This document shows positions 10,610 to 24,878 of a DNA stretch of 64,000 nucleotides, in pieces. The translations under genes and the position numbers were made by a program. Source of the stretch: Nereocystis luetkeana (lineage: Eukaryota; Sar; Phaeophyceae; Laminariales; Laminariaceae); contig JARUPZ010000026.1 in assembly GCA_031213475.1 (NCBI GenBank), positions 6,803,785 to 6,867,784 of the forward strand, given 5' to 3'. Position 1 is the stretch's first letter. Each line of letters opens with the position of its first letter. A model generated the notes under the pieces. That model did not search any database. It was given only the letters and a program-made list of their open reading frames with translations, and had not been told where the DNA came from.

Positions 10610-11735
10610 AATCGTTGCTGCATTCGCCAGACGACCGCGTCGTCACCCTCGTTTTAAATAGAGCACGCCTAAGTATGTTAGTCCTCCTGCGGATTGGAAA
10701 GGCGAAGCATAAGGTCAGATGTGACCATCGTCAGCGGCGGCGGCATTAGTATTGTGACCGAAGCAGGTCCTTGCGAAGGAGCGGGCCCCAGGGAACACGC
10801 CCGGGATGTCGGTGCAATACTTCGAAGTATACAGTTATATTCGTTCCATCTCCATTCGTTCGATCAGCTCTCTCTTGTCTCCAGGGAAGCTCACACCATC
10901 AATCATGGCCGGAAACAAAACCAGTGCTAAAAAACGAGGGGGGTGCGTCTCGGTGAGCATCCCCCATTCCCAACACTCATGCCCGCTTGTCACAAGAGTA
11001 GCGTCATTTACCCTACGAACCCTAAAACAAGAAATGGTTTCCTACCAGCATGCCTGTAGTTGTATGTCACTCCATCGCGTAGGAGCGTGTGCGTACTGGT
11101 GGTGTCGAGCGACGAAGCTGCGGACATCTGTATAGGACACCCGTTCCGAGTTTATACGATCAAGAAGCGAACGACCGTTTCTTAAGGCTGAGATGCACTG
11201 GATGCTAAGACGTTTCGGCGCTTTTACGGTGCCTTAAGTTACACGAGTGTAAAGTAAACTACATCACTACCTGGTATGTATTTTGCCCTCCGACAGTGTA
11301 CCGTACGCGTTCCAGTCCTACATTCTTCGACTCTCTTCAAACACCGCAGCAAGTCTTTTTTTAACCACTGTTGAGCCAACCTACATCCCATTTCTTCCTT
11401 CTTGAAGGCTCCTCCTTACGCCTCCATCCCTTATCGAATCCTCGTTTACCCTTTTATACCCGTCAACACTCCACCCCCACGCGTAGACTACATAGAGCGT
11501 ACCCTTACCCTGAGCCAATACAAATCGTTAGGGATCTTATGAGGGGGGGAAAAAAGCTCGACAGTCATGCCTGGAGTGAGATATAAGGGGTCAGACAAAC
11601 TGACAAGACAGGTGTTAGGCGACTGCTATGAGAACACGGAGTGTCCTCTGCTAGGCTTGCCTCTTGAGCAGGTCCTCGTTGTTTCTCGTGCGTGTTCGCT
11701 GCTTAGGTATAGAAGAAGAACACCTTGCCAAACTG
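10610..11735. other. Interval with no recognised feature
   Basis: Downstream of the plus-strand gene. No coding frame, MITE or array stands out. A palindromic ATACTTCGAAGTAT lies at about 10818. Confidence 0.4.
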
Positions 11736-11744
11736 GTTTGTGCC

Positions 11745-12867
<1,123 letters not shown>

Positions 12868-12875
<8 letters not shown>

Positions 12876-13115
12876 CTAGACCTTTCGAGGCGGGCAGACC
12901 TATTCCCGATCTTGCATGATCAATGTAGCTCATGCTGCCGGGTTGAGACCCCTACAACAATCTGCGCGATCTAACACATGTTCTCTGGGTTGGATCTCTG
13001 CTTCAGTAGTTGGATCTGCCCTCTAAGGCAGATGCTGCATAACCTCCCACAACGGCAGGTGGGGAACTAAAGGATCTATCTGTAGATCATAATCTATCTG
13101 TAGATGATCTGCGCG
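12868..13115. mobile_element. GATC-subrepeat element core
   Basis: Core GGCAGACCTATTCCCGATCT ... GTAGCTCATGCTGCCGGG ... GGATCTGCCCTC ... TCTGTAGATGATCTG; follows the CAGA array. Confidence 0.5.
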
Positions 13116-13689
13116 AGGTGTGCTCTTCTTCACGAGACGTCTGGTATGAAGCTCGCGCCATGTGGAGGGGAGCCCTTGCGGACATGCGCTTCGTAAAACT
13201 AGCCTAATATGACCCGATGGCTGACCGAACCAAGCGTGCGCGCCGTTTGATTACGTACGTACTGTAATCCCGAGTATAAACCGCCTCGGCAGCACGAGCG
13301 GGCGGTTGCAGCTGTTCAAGGGTAGAAGGTAAAAACCGACACACTGTAGATATACTCTTGTGTAAATGTATCGCTTCCAATCTCCTGGCGACTCCAATAT
13401 TTTTCTCCCAAGCTGTAACATGATCGACGGCGGGTGACAGCCCCGCGCCCCCGCCTCCCTGTTCCAGACGTTTGCTCGTAACGGACATCGGCGGTGGGGG
13501 GGTGGTTCCTTTTCTTTTTTTTCTGCTTTTTCTTCTTGACTGACACATAAAAACGCAGGTACTGTAAAATTAATACTACTGTTGTATACAGGACACTGCA
13601 TGCTAAAAAACGTGGCACTACGTTCAACCCTCGTGGTTCGAACCGCAAGTCGCACTTCAAAACCAACCTTGAGCAGCACTCGAGGCAAA

Positions 13690-14770
13690 ACTCAAGTTCT
13701 TTGAAAAGCCAACCTCAAGTTGTAGACAAGGCTGGCCTAATCTCAAGCTCAGTTGCGCAGTAGGCTAACCCCAACTTGCACATTGGGCTCACATCAAGTT
13801 GCGCTTTAAAAGTTAACTTCAAGTTGCGCAAAGCGGGACCAACATCAAAATCGCACACAAGATAAAGTCAAGGTGAACAGAAAGCCAACCTCGAGCTGCA
13901 CAGAAAGCCAACTTCGAGAGGCGACAACGCTAACATCGAGTTGTACCAAAAAAAAAAACTCAGGGTGCACGCACGCACGGCTACGTAACATCGAGTCGCA
14001 CATCACAACCCGACCGCAACTTGCACGTACGGCTATTCCTAACCTCAAGTTGCACACAGAGCCAACCTCAGCTTGCGTGCAAGGCTGACTTCCACTTGCA
14101 CACAAGGCTAACTTCCACTTGCACGCAAGGCTAACTTCAACTTGCCCCCTCGTAGGCAAAATCAAAAGCTGCACAAAAGGCCAGCACAACCTCAAGTTGC
14201 GCACAAAGCCAACCGCACGTCGCACCCACGTAAGGCTACCCAACCTCAAAATCGCACGAAAGGCTAACTTCAAGTTCCACACAAGGCCAACTTACCACCA
14301 AGTTGCACAGAAAGCCACACTTCGAGTTGCGCCCAAAAACTCACCCCACAGCAGCAGGGAAGGGTGTCACATTTTCCGGCTACCCATAAGGCGGAGCAGC
14401 TCGTTAATCTCACCCGAAACATGACTTTGAAAAAAGTTGGTTTTGCGCAACCCGACCTACGTGTGTATGCGCTAGTCCAAAAACACGTATACCGTTGTAG
14501 ATCGCGTATCATAGTCACCGGTGTGGTAATAATTGCTCACTTGAGGAGTTCAGCCGGTCAGAAAACATTGCCTCAGAAGGCAAAAAAGCGCAAACCCCTA
14601 CCGTGGGATGAGCCGACGAGGCTGCCCAATCTCAGCTTGCAACGCATAGCCAACCCCAACTTGCACACAAGGCTAACCTCAGGTTGGCACACACAGGTCC
14701 AACTCCGACGTACACACAAGGCCAACCTCAAGTTGCATGCGAGACTACCCCGACCTCAACACGACAAATA
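13690..14770. repeat. Degenerate ~27-30-bp minisatellite
   Basis: Repeated AACCTCAAGTTGCACACAAGG-type units with many substitutions, dense at 13690-14330 and again at 14610-14760. Open frames here follow the periodicity. Confidence 0.65.
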
Positions 14771-14774
14771 AACA

Positions 14775-15634
14775 TAAGGCACTCTACAGAGGTACATGTC
14801 ACACCGGTATCCTCGCCATGCAACAACCTTGCGAGCAGGCAGGGAAAAACATGTTCGCGTTCCGTGCAAACTACTGTAATATACCTGTCGAGCACCAAAA
14901 AACATGGACGAAATTGAGCGAGCCCCAACAGCTGATTCCTTGTTCGGGGTACACTGAAACCATACCCCCCCCTCCGAGCCTCCTTCCTCACTCCAGCGCG
15001 AAGGGCACAATAACCTCGTCGAATTTGGAGGCGTTTTCGGGTCAGGAGGCGAAAATTGAGGGGCAACAATACAGCGTCGGCCACACCTCTGGTAGCAACC
15101 CGGCTTGCTGAGGGGTGGCATTACTTAGCACCGGACACACGCACACTATAAACTATAACAGTACTCGTGCTGATACAATGCTAACCCTAAGACACATAGT
15201 TGGCGAGACCACGTGTCTCAACGGTTTGGTCGTCGTATCATACCATATAAGATTCCCGAACAAAAAAGGATACGCAAAAACGAAAATGGACGGCAACCGG
15301 CCGATGCACCGGAAAACAGACCAAAACGAAAACAGAAACGCCTCGACAGCGTGAGACATTTATACCCAGGACTTACACGGTCGGTCTCCCCAGACCGTAC
15401 GAAAAACATCGCGAGATGCACTATAAGTAGCATGGCCGTAGTACATGCCCGCTCACCCACCCACCTTCTTAACTACCCGTGTTGCATACCTGGCACAAAA
15501 TTTGGCGCCGGCGGTTTTCACTTGGTAGCCGCGGTCCTCACATATAAATCAGAGCTATATAGGATATCGCCGTGAAAATGTACACCCTCCCGACCCCTCT
15601 GCCCCCATCGCACTCCCTGACCCCCCCCTCCCCC
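14775..15634. other. Interval with no recognised feature
   Basis: No repeat family or convincing coding frame seen. Confidence 0.35.
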
Positions 15635-15800
15635 CCCGGTGCTCCGTCTCGAAAGGGGTGCTTGGTCAATGATCAAACGACTACGGCAAGCAACCAGTGC
15701 GTACCCCCCCCCCCCCGCTCCGTTCCGTCATTGTAGGGATGCGAGGGTCCATGGTCATACAAAAACGGCCATGCATGACATGAGTCCCCCCCCCCCCCCC
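15635..15800 (+). mobile_element. Two family-3/LINE 3' tail fragments in tandem
   Basis: A LINE-like tail (GGTCAATGATCAAACGACTA) ends in C13. It is followed by a family-3 tail (GGGATGCGAGGGTCCATGGT) ending in a C run of about 16. Confidence 0.5.
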
Positions 15801-15999
15801 CCGACCCCCCGCCCCCCACCTCCTGACGGACTCCCCGTCAACACCACCACTACACTCCAACCAGCAAAAACCGCGCCGCACCGAATCACGTGGGAGTCCA
15901 GAGAGCGACACACCTCACAGCGCCGAACACGCGCAACGTTTCGAAAACATTGGGAATGCGTGGAAGCACCCGCGTCCTCCATCCTACAATTCACAAAAA

Positions 16000-17310
16000 A
16001 CAAACCCTAGATATATATCAAACCAGCAGCAGGTCTTCCCGTCATTTTCCTATGTTCGAATTTCACACCAAACAAAAAGTGGTACGAGAGCGGCAATTTC
16101 ATCATCAGGCCCTCTCCGCCTTTTCCCATCTTAAAATTCACGGCAGCCTCAACTTTTTATTCTCGATGGTCATAAATTTCCGTCAAAACTGTCGTCGAAT
16201 ACTATGACATAAGTAAAGGACATCCTTCCCGAGAAACAGGTGCATCCTCTGAAGGCTTCCCGATGTCGAATACCTATCACAACCAAAAAACGGAAGGAGC
16301 TTTAGATCCACCACAAATCTTCCGCCATTCGTTTTGCGAACTTCACGACAGCAGAGCAATCGAGTACAGCATCACCGAACGGCCCTCCGCCTTTCCCCAC
16401 CCCAAACATCAAAACAACAGAAAGCTCTCGATGATCGGTCACTTTCTGCGCCAAAAAACCATCTCCCTAAGTCGGCGACTGACAAAGAAACAACAACCAG
16501 ATTTATCTCGATGCTCGTGCTCGTACGTGTCTTCCGTTAAAAAGCCATCTCTTGGCCTCCGCAACAGCGTAACTGCTCGTCATGACCGCACTCTCCACTA
16601 AAACCACAAACCTCGCGTTTCGCAAGCAAAACAACACACCGCGGGGTTGTGGTTACACATCCTTCGCAAACAGCAACATCTCGGATTTCATAGCAACAAC
16701 AGAAGAGCTCGATATGTGCACAATGCTACGCAACAACCCATCGTCTCGGATTTCGCAACAAAAACAACAGCAAGTGCTCGTCATGGTCACACCCGAGGAG
16801 AAAAGGCAGCTCAGGTTTCGCAACAACGACAGCAGTGTTCGATAGTGTCACATCGTCGGCAAAAAAAAAGGCGAATTTTGGGCAAAAGCAGAAGCTCTCT
16901 CGGTATGGTCACATCCTCTGCAGAACACCATCTCGGATTTGATACTAGCAACAAGTGCTTGTCAATGACACACCCTTCCAACAAAAAAAAAATAATCAGA
17001 TTTCGCAATTGACAAACCAAAGTGCTCGCTCTTGTCACGTCGTTCACAAGAACACAAAGCAGGAGCCGCTCTCGTTTTGGTCAGACACCCTTCGCTACGA
17101 AAAAAAAACGTTTCCGGATTTTCGCAACAACCACAACATCAACAGATTATCTCCATGGTCCCATCCGGCACCAAAACAAAACGTGTCTGATTCTGTAATA
17201 ACAACAACAGCAACAACAACCAACAGCAGCAGCAGCAGCAGCAGCAGAAAGGCTTGGCATGCTCACATTCGTCACAGAGCATTACCGCTCTCGCCGGGAA
17301 TGCCATATAC
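16000..17310. repeat. Degenerate ~75-bp periodic array
   Basis: Loosely repeated units with CTCG.CATGGTCACA, a short A-rich run, CTCGGATTTCGCAACAACAA and AGTGCTCG. Very diverged, and without a stable reading frame. Confidence 0.45.
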
Positions 17311-18059
17311 CCCGGTGACACCGTAGAGCAGCGCTAACGATATCTCTTGCCATATTTTTCCCTGGGTGCTACAGTACCTTGATACGTGCGTGTACGTATA
17401 CGCGGTCGTCGGGATGGTGGTGGGGGTCGGTGTGAGGGATAAGGTCTATCTTCGGTTGGGAACTTCCGATCCGAACAGAAACAAGCGACAACCTCTTACC
17501 TAACCACGGTGTTAGCACCCTCCCCCCCCCCCACCCCCCCCCACCCCCCCCGCCGCCGCACACTCTCATCCCCGATCGATAAAAAAATCAGAGAGACCGA
17601 ACCGTTCTTCCATTCCCAGAATGACAGAGTGCTCTCTCAGGTTTTCGTAACAAACAAAAATGCTTGTGTGGTGACATATGACATATACGCTTCCCCCAAA
17701 AAATGCATCCGGACATTTTTTCTCAACAAAATGAAGGCGCTATTCTTTTGGAGCTCAACACATTCGAAAAAAAAAATGGAACTAACAGTACCCACGTCCT
17801 ACGGGACAGACTACTTGAAAAGAGTGTGCATGTTGTTGTTGTTGTTTTTTTTTTTTTTTGGCAGTAGCACAAAACGGTTTAGAAAAAAAAACATTTGTGT
17901 CGAAATGCACAACGAAAACTGATCAAAGGCGCACACGCTCCCTCACGAAGAAGGTCCCCTTCTCCGCCCAAGAACCACAACACAGCGATAAGCTCTCCTT
18001 GATGGTGTTCATACACCCCTACACCCCTTTCGCGTCCCCTCTCCTATGGCCCAGCCATC

Positions 18060-19100
18060 CGCCAGCAGCACTCTCGTGTCGCCTTCTCGTGTGCTGCATT
18101 CTCATGATTCCACTCTCATGTTCCAATCTACAGTAGTGTTTCACTCTAGTGTTTCACTCTCGTAATGCACTCTTCTCGTGATACACTTTTATGTCCCCCG
18201 TTTCCCAGGCCCAACGAACAAGGGCAAAAGGTAGGACAACCCCCTCTTCCCGAGGCCAACCAAACACGCCTTCCAGCCGCCCCTCCATTGGCCAAGCTAT
18301 CTCGCGTTCCTCTCTTGCGTACAAACTCTCGCGCTGCATTCTCGTGTTTTCACTCCCGTGTTTTCACTCTCGTGATTCACTCTCGTGCCCCCCGTATCCC
18401 AGGCTCAAACGAAAAAACGCCGGGAAAAGGTTGCAAACCCCTCATCTCCCCCGGGGCCAATCAAACACGCCTTCGAGCCACCCCACCACTGACTGGCCCA
18501 GGTATCCGCCAGGAGCACTCTCGTGTTTCACCTCTTGTGTTGCACTCTCGTGTTTCACCTCTTGTGTTTCCCGTCGCTCAGGCCAAATGGAATAAAAAAC
18601 GCCCGGGGAAAAAAAAATGCAAGCGTCCCTCCCTCAGTCCAGACAAACATGCCTTTCAGCCATCCCTCCCCCGCCCCAGGTATCCGCCAGCAGCACTCTC
18701 GTGTACCATTATCGTGTCCCTCTCTCGTGCCCACCAGTTCCCATGCTCAACGAAAAAACGCCGGGAAAAAGCTGCAACCCCCCCCCCCCCCCCCCCCCGC
18801 GCTGGCCCAGTTATCCACCAGCAGCATCCTCGTGTTTCACTCTCGTATTTCACCCTCGTGTTCTCCATTCCATACGCCTATCGATACAATGCCAAGTGAA
18901 AAAGTAGTAACCCCCCCCTCCGAGGCCAATCAAACACGGCTTCCAAGACCTTCTCCGCTGGCCCAGCCATCCGTAAGCAGCACTTCAGTGTTGCTCCGTT
19001 TCGTAGGCCCAACGAAAAAACGCCGCAAACAGCACCAATCCCCCCCCCTCCCTAGGCCAATCAAACACGCCTTCCAGGCCCCTCTCCGCTGCCCCAGCCA
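18060..19100. repeat. Satellite of 125-225-bp units overlapping the MFS gene 3' end
   Basis: Seven units with CGCTGGCCCAGCCATCCG.CAGCAGCACTCTCGTG at about 18045, 18285, 18495, 18665, 18795, 18950 and 19085, each with CCAATCAAACACGCCTTCCA-like and AACGAAAAAACGCC blocks. The right-most unit encodes the end of MFS exon 12 including its stop. Confidence 0.7.
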
Positions 19101-19864
19101 TCCGTCAACAGCGAATTGTCCTTCCCGTTCCCCGACTCAGAAGCACCGCCGATACCGCCACCGCCACCTTTGCTTGCGCGTTTCTTCTTATCCCCTCCCC
19201 CTACCGTCGTCCCCCCGGACCTTTCCCGCCTTTCCCCGCCTCGAACTCTTCGCGTTTCTCGGGTCGCGGTTCTTCCTCGCGGTCGCGGCTCCCTGCGCTC
19301 TCCGCGCTCACTACGCTCAGCGCAAGCGTCGTTCTCGAACGCATCTCTCTTGAAACCGCCATTCGCGGAGCCGCCGATGGCCGAGGCCCCACCACCGCCT
19401 CCGCCACCGCCTCCTCCGTCGCTCTCCCAACCCCCCGGCGACGAGGCCGTTCTTGAGAACGTTCTCCGGACCATCTCGCACATGGACACCGCGATCCTAC
19501 CCCTGGGGTGCGGGGCCTCCACAGCGCCGTACGCTGCCAACGGTCGCCTATCGATACCGTTTCCGTTAAAAATGTTACCGTTGACACCACCACCGCCACC
19601 GTCACGACCGTTTCTCTCAACAAAGTTATCGAATTTCGACCCCCGGAAATAGTAGCCGGCGGTTTTTCGCCAACTAGCATCCCCTCCTCCTCCTCCTCCT
19701 CCACCCCACCCCCCTCCCCCGGGCCCCTCCGTCTCCCCGTCTTCAAGGAGACCTTCGGCGTTCTCCATGATCGACCTAATCTCCAGCCTCCGCCTGTGCT
19801 TGTGGCTGACCATGAAGCCCACGGCGGTGAACAGGAAGAAGGAGCTACAGTAGCTCAGGAAGAT
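19061..19864 (-). CDS. MFS transporter exon 12 (TM12, Gly/Arg-rich tail, stop)
   Basis: Begins IFLSYCSSFFLFTAVGFMVS (TM12) and HKHRRRLEIRSIMENAEG, then about 225 residues of Gly-, Arg- and Ser-rich tail ending DGWGSGEGPGRRV and a stop at 19061-19063. Acceptor CAACAG is preceded by a long C-rich tract on the sense strand. The last ~16 codons and the stop lie in the first unit of the satellite array at 18060-19100. Confidence 0.75.
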   Translation of the reverse strand: MFLSYCSSFFLFTAVGFMVSHKHRRRLEIRSIMENAEGLLEDGETEGPGGGGWGGGGGGGGDASWRKTAGYYFRGSKFDNFVERNGRDGGGGGVNGNIFNGNGIDRRPLAAYGAVEAPHPRGRIAVSMCEMVRRTFSRTASSPGGWESDGGGGGGGGGGASAIGGSANGGFKRDAFENDACAERSERGERREPRPRGRTATRETRRVRGGERRERSGGTTVGGGDKKKRASKGGGGGIGGASESGNGKDNSLLTDGWGSGEGPGRRV

Positions 19865-22800
19865 CTGTTGGGGGGGGGGCACCGGTGGGCGTGGGTGGGC
19901 GTGGGTGGGTGGGCATGGTTGCCTTAGGCCATTCAATCATTGAGCCCGCATCCCTTTTCGAGAGGGAGCACAGGGGAATAGGGTGAGGGTAGTCGTTGGG
20001 GTTGGGGTGGGGGTGGTTGGGGTGGGAGTTGGACAGGGGGTGGATGGGGTAGGGTGGGGGTGGGGTGGGTGCGTGTTTGGGTGGGGGGTGGGTGCCCGGA
20101 GTTGAATGAAAAAAGGAGAAGAAAAAGAAGACAATCGAAGCGGGGGTGCACAAGAGACTTGATTTTCTGTGGCGGGGGGTGGACTGGAGGCAAGACAGCG
20201 GGAACACACAAGCGCGGCCTGTGTACCACTGCGGCTTGCGAAACACACATCGAGCATTTGATGAACCAATGCGGTCGAGAGCTCAGTATGCTGATGCGCC
20301 GTGCAACACAAGCTCCTAAACAAAAGAAGAAGAAGAAGACGAAGAAGGCAATCCCTTTCGGTTGCATGAACGGCGATGACAGGAGCGAAATGAACTAAAG
20401 GTTACAGACAGGAAATTATGAAGCAATTTACACCAATGAAACGAACGCAATGACAGTTACGGGCACGATACGGAACAGTGGTTACAGAAGGTAACCTGCA
20501 TGTTTGGGGTTCCGAATTACGGTTACAGAAACGAAACAAAACGACGGTTACAGACAAGAAAAGACCGAACGACGGTTACAGACAGGAAAAGACCGAACGA
20601 CGGTTACAGACAAGAAAAGACCGAACGACGGTTACAGAAACGAAAGGAGTATGTTTTGCACCTACGGCAACAGAAAACGACGGTTACAGAAACGAAACGA
20701 AACGAAGCGGAGACAGAAACAAAACGAAAGCAAATAAAATACCCAAAACGTTCTTCTCTGCGCTCACAATGGCAAACATGGGGCGGCGAACGGAAGCCAA
20801 ACCGGTCTCCCGCCAAGAGATGAACCAAGGGCCGACATTGCAGATAACCGAGTTGAGAAACAGGAGGATGGCTACGCTAGTGCCCGTTATCTCCTTCGGC
20901 AGCTCCATCTGAATCGGCCGAAATCAGCAAAAAAGGCGGGGACAGGGGGCGGGGACAGGGGGGTGGGTGGGGATAGGGAGGTTGGCGGGGGGTGTACTCA
21001 TGCCATGCATGGTCGTAGTCGTATGACCATAGACCCTCGCATCGCTACAATGCCGGGACGGAGCATGTCGGGTTTTCACCGACCAGGCAGACATTGCTTG
21101 CACCAAGCTATGCGAAGCGCCGTGAGGTGTCTGGCGAGTCGCATGAAGGGTGGGGGGGGGTGGGGATAAGGATGTTGGCGGGGGGTGTACTCATATCATG
21201 CATGGTCGTAGTCGTATGGCCTTAGACCCTTGCGATCCTACAATGCCGGGACGAGCACCCTTCCTACTCCCAATAGAGACAGACCTACGGAGGACGTTTT
21301 GGCGCTCATTACGTTTTCTCAATATATTACCTAGAAAACTTTTGCTACAGTAGTACTAATAGTATTATCCCCTTCCTGTTTCGCCGCCTGTGGCCACCAT
21401 TTATCTACTAATACGGGCCTCACGGCAACATGAGCTAGATCATACACGAACGGGAATATGTGATCTGTCTGCCTCGAATGATCTAAATCATCGAGTGGGA
21501 ATCGATTATCTGAATGTAATCTGTAGATGATTTGTCTGTCCGAAGCATGCAAATATATTGAGACTGCTGGTTCGTCCCTAAAACGGCAGTACGGTGGTAG
21601 AATACTGTTCACGGGGGACCATATTAAATAGGAACTACGTACGGTACAGACAAAAACCTATAAATTTCGCTATTTTTACCAACAATATATGGTCCTATTT
21701 ACTATGGTCCCCCGTGCTTTCATTACTTTTTTTAAATACCAATATATTTGGTTCTATTTACCATCGCCCCCCGTAGTAATAGCTACTATACCAGGTGAAA
21801 GTAGATCATAAACTCACTCACCTGCAGCAAGGCCATATGCCCGGCCCCCAGCCAGCACTCGGCTACACCTGCAACAAGGCCAATCTCCCCACTATTCAAT
21901 TTCCAAGAAATACATGAATAAACCCACCTGCAGCGAAAAGGCCATGCCCGACCCCAGCCAGCCCTCACCTACACCTGCACGAATAATTTTCCACGTCAAA
22001 TAATATATATATATATACACCTGCAACAAGGCCAAGTCCCCCCGCCCCCCCCCTCGATAATATTGAGTACACCCCCCCCCCACATCATTTCCCAGGTCAA
22101 ATACACTTGCAGCACCAATTCCCAACTCAAATACACAAATTCCGTTCAGCGAGACCAACACACTACACCTGCGACAAGGCCAATCTTACTTAGGGCCCTA
22201 ACCTACAACCCTTTCTTTTAGTGCAGCAGTCCCGTTTAGGGGACGAACCACTCGAATTCTAAGTACCTTCTCCCCAAAACGGGACTGCACTACTAGAGGG
22301 GGACCAACCATAGTAAATAGGACCTACGGTATGCACAAAAACCTAGATATTTCCTTTTTTTACTATTACGGGGGACCATAGTTAATAGGACCTATGGTAT
22401 ACATAAAAACCTACCTGGTATATATTTAACCAGTTTTACTAACAATATGTGGTCCTATTAACTATGATGGCCCCCCGTATTAGCACTATTTGGTCCTATT
22501 TACTATGGTCCCCCGTGATAAAGGGGTTATGGCTCGTCTTGAAAAAAAAATGCCTTCTTCCAAAGAGGGGGGGGGGAGGTACCGTAACCCTTATAGGACC
22601 CCAGTCCCGTTCGGGGACAAACTACTTGTATTTTGAGTGATTTGTCCCCACATATGGGACTGCGGTGCTAAAAGGGTTAAGGGCTGTTTCGAGTCTTAAC
22701 GAGACGTAACGGAGTTTAATGCGACCAAAAGAAAACGCCGTCAGACCGGAAATCCCACAACAAACAGGGGAGCAGTGTAGAGGCCCTGCAGTAGTCGCAT

Positions 22801-24833
22801 CAAGGGTCCATTTTGCACGGAACCAAATAACCGCCCTGTGGGATAAAGGTGCATCTCGAATACTCGTACATCGCTCTTGTTCCCCTACAACATATATAGG
22901 GTGTTAGCCAAAATCAGGTATACCTGACCATTTTTCAGCCAGAAAATCAAAAACATGCTAAAAACAGGTACAAACACACACCCCAGGAGCCCTGCTATTG
23001 GCCAGGCTGACATCGCAACTGATTTTGGCTCGAAGGGGCAAAGGTATACCTGTTTTTTTCTACTCTGTCTAGCTTCCAACTGACGTTGGCCAACTTTGAA
23101 CCAATCAGAGAGACCATGCGTACACCGTTTTTTCGTTAATGTACGGGTACACGAATAATATCCCTTGTAGCACTGCAGTCCCGTTTCGGGGGCAAAGCAC
23201 TTGAAATTAGAGTGGTTTGTCCCTAAATCGGGACTGCAGTTCCAAGGCCATCTCTTACGGCAAACCGGTTTTGGTTTCTGGAAATCGAGGTTTCAGCACC
23301 TTCGCAGGCGTGTTGGAGCAGGGAAACGGGCGAATCGGGCCTGTTTTTCTTGAAGTCCCACCATCCACTTTGCGAGAGGCATGCAACGCCGTTTGCCGTT
23401 TCTTCAGGATAGCACTTTGAAAAATTGTCGATACATTCCAGCTTTCTCTATTTAATTTTGGGCGCGATTTATGTGAAAAGGAGGCCATTTTTTCGGCTGA
23501 AACGTTGGTATATATCTAAAAATGCCTTGTTGGTGTTTTTTTGTCTAAAAATGACAACATCTTAAAAACTTCGAACGACACCCCTGGAGAAAAGAAAAAC
23601 GGGTCTAGATACCTCTCCCCGATATACTGCAAGTATTCTGAGAAGAGCGAGAGCCTGATTTGGTCGGACTCGGGGTCTAAAATACGTGAAAGCACGTATA
23701 AAGCACAGTTTCGGGGAAGTTTTTCGGTTTTCAAAACCCTCCCATAAGAGATGGCCTAGAGGGGATAAGGTTGAGATTTCAGGTTTACTTAATTTCCTCT
23801 CCCATTATTCCACCGTGCCATTTTCTGCCTCGGTTGAAATTCTTCTGTATTAACGTATAAACTGCGTACTACTGTGGTATCGTACGTCGTATGAAAAAAC
23901 ACGTGTATATATACATGCATACGTGCGTACGCTGGCTTCACTTTTTCTTCGTTGGGGTGTGCGATGTGCTTCAGTTAGTTGGTTGTGATGTGTACTCTGT
24001 TGTTTCCCATGGCCACAGCAGTCCGTACAGCACCATGGTCACACGACATTTCGTCTGCACCACCCCGCGTCGAGGTGGTCTCAGGTTCGGTACGCGGCAA
24101 GACAATTTCGTGCCGAGCGGGCGGTTCCGCGAGGACGGTCTAGAAGCGTGCTTTAAAGCTGCCAACGGGGGGGAGGGCGCCAGAGTAAATACTCTAGGCG
24201 CTCCCCCCGTGGCGAAACGAACGAAACCTATTAATGGTGACTCTCTGCAGGTCCAAGTGGAGCCCGTGGTACCTACACCCTAAACAAAGAAAGACAATTC
24301 AAATTTTGGAGGCCATGTGGGACGCTTAATGCTTTAGGCGCATTATTGTTTTACCGGATTTTCATGGACACAACACCGCTCGTGGCGCGCGTTTTTACTT
24401 GGTTTTAGAACGTACCTGATTTTGGCTTAAATGGATCAGGTATACCTGTTTTAGGCATTTGCCCATATATAATATATATAGATATATCGCGGTTTTGAGA
24501 TCTAAATGCGATACAGGTATCCTGCACAGCAAGCAACCTCAGAACGGCAGCTTAGTGTTTAGAGGACCTGCTGCAAGATGATCTCTTGCAGATCGTCGTA
24601 TATGTGTGCGGTAAGTTTCCGAGCAAACAAGTTGTTGTTGTTGTTGTCGTCGTTGTTGTTGTTATTACTGCTGCTGTTGTTGTGATTGTTGTACCTGTTG
24701 TTTTTAATCCTCCGGCGCATTGGTAAAACATAAAGCTCAACCCTTTCAAAGTGCTTGGAACTAGAGTGGTTTCGTCCCCCGAACGGGGCTGCAGTCCTAA
24801 AACGGTTAAGATCACCAAACACAAGGAAAAATT

Positions 24834-24878
<45 letters not shown>

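Larger units (their letters stand above)
22900..24470. other. Interval possibly bounded by diverged inverted ends
   Basis: AGCCAAAATCAGGTATACCT near 22910 is matched in reverse near 24415-24465 (GATTTTGGCTTAAATGGATC, AGGTATACCTG). It could be a ~1.5-kb DNA transposon holding MITE-B and the 511-bp element. The frame 23891-24283 inside is unrecognised. Confidence 0.3.

Noticed and set aside
13845-14282. 145-codon minus-strand frame
   Set aside because: Lies in the degenerate AAGTTGCACA minisatellite and mirrors its period.
18165-19353. Plus-strand frames of 130-276 codons
   Set aside because: They run through the satellite and antisense to MFS exon 12; no domain-like sequence.
23891-24283. 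130-codon plus-strand frame
   Set aside because: Its second half looks somewhat protein-like but shows no domain or splice context; left unassigned.
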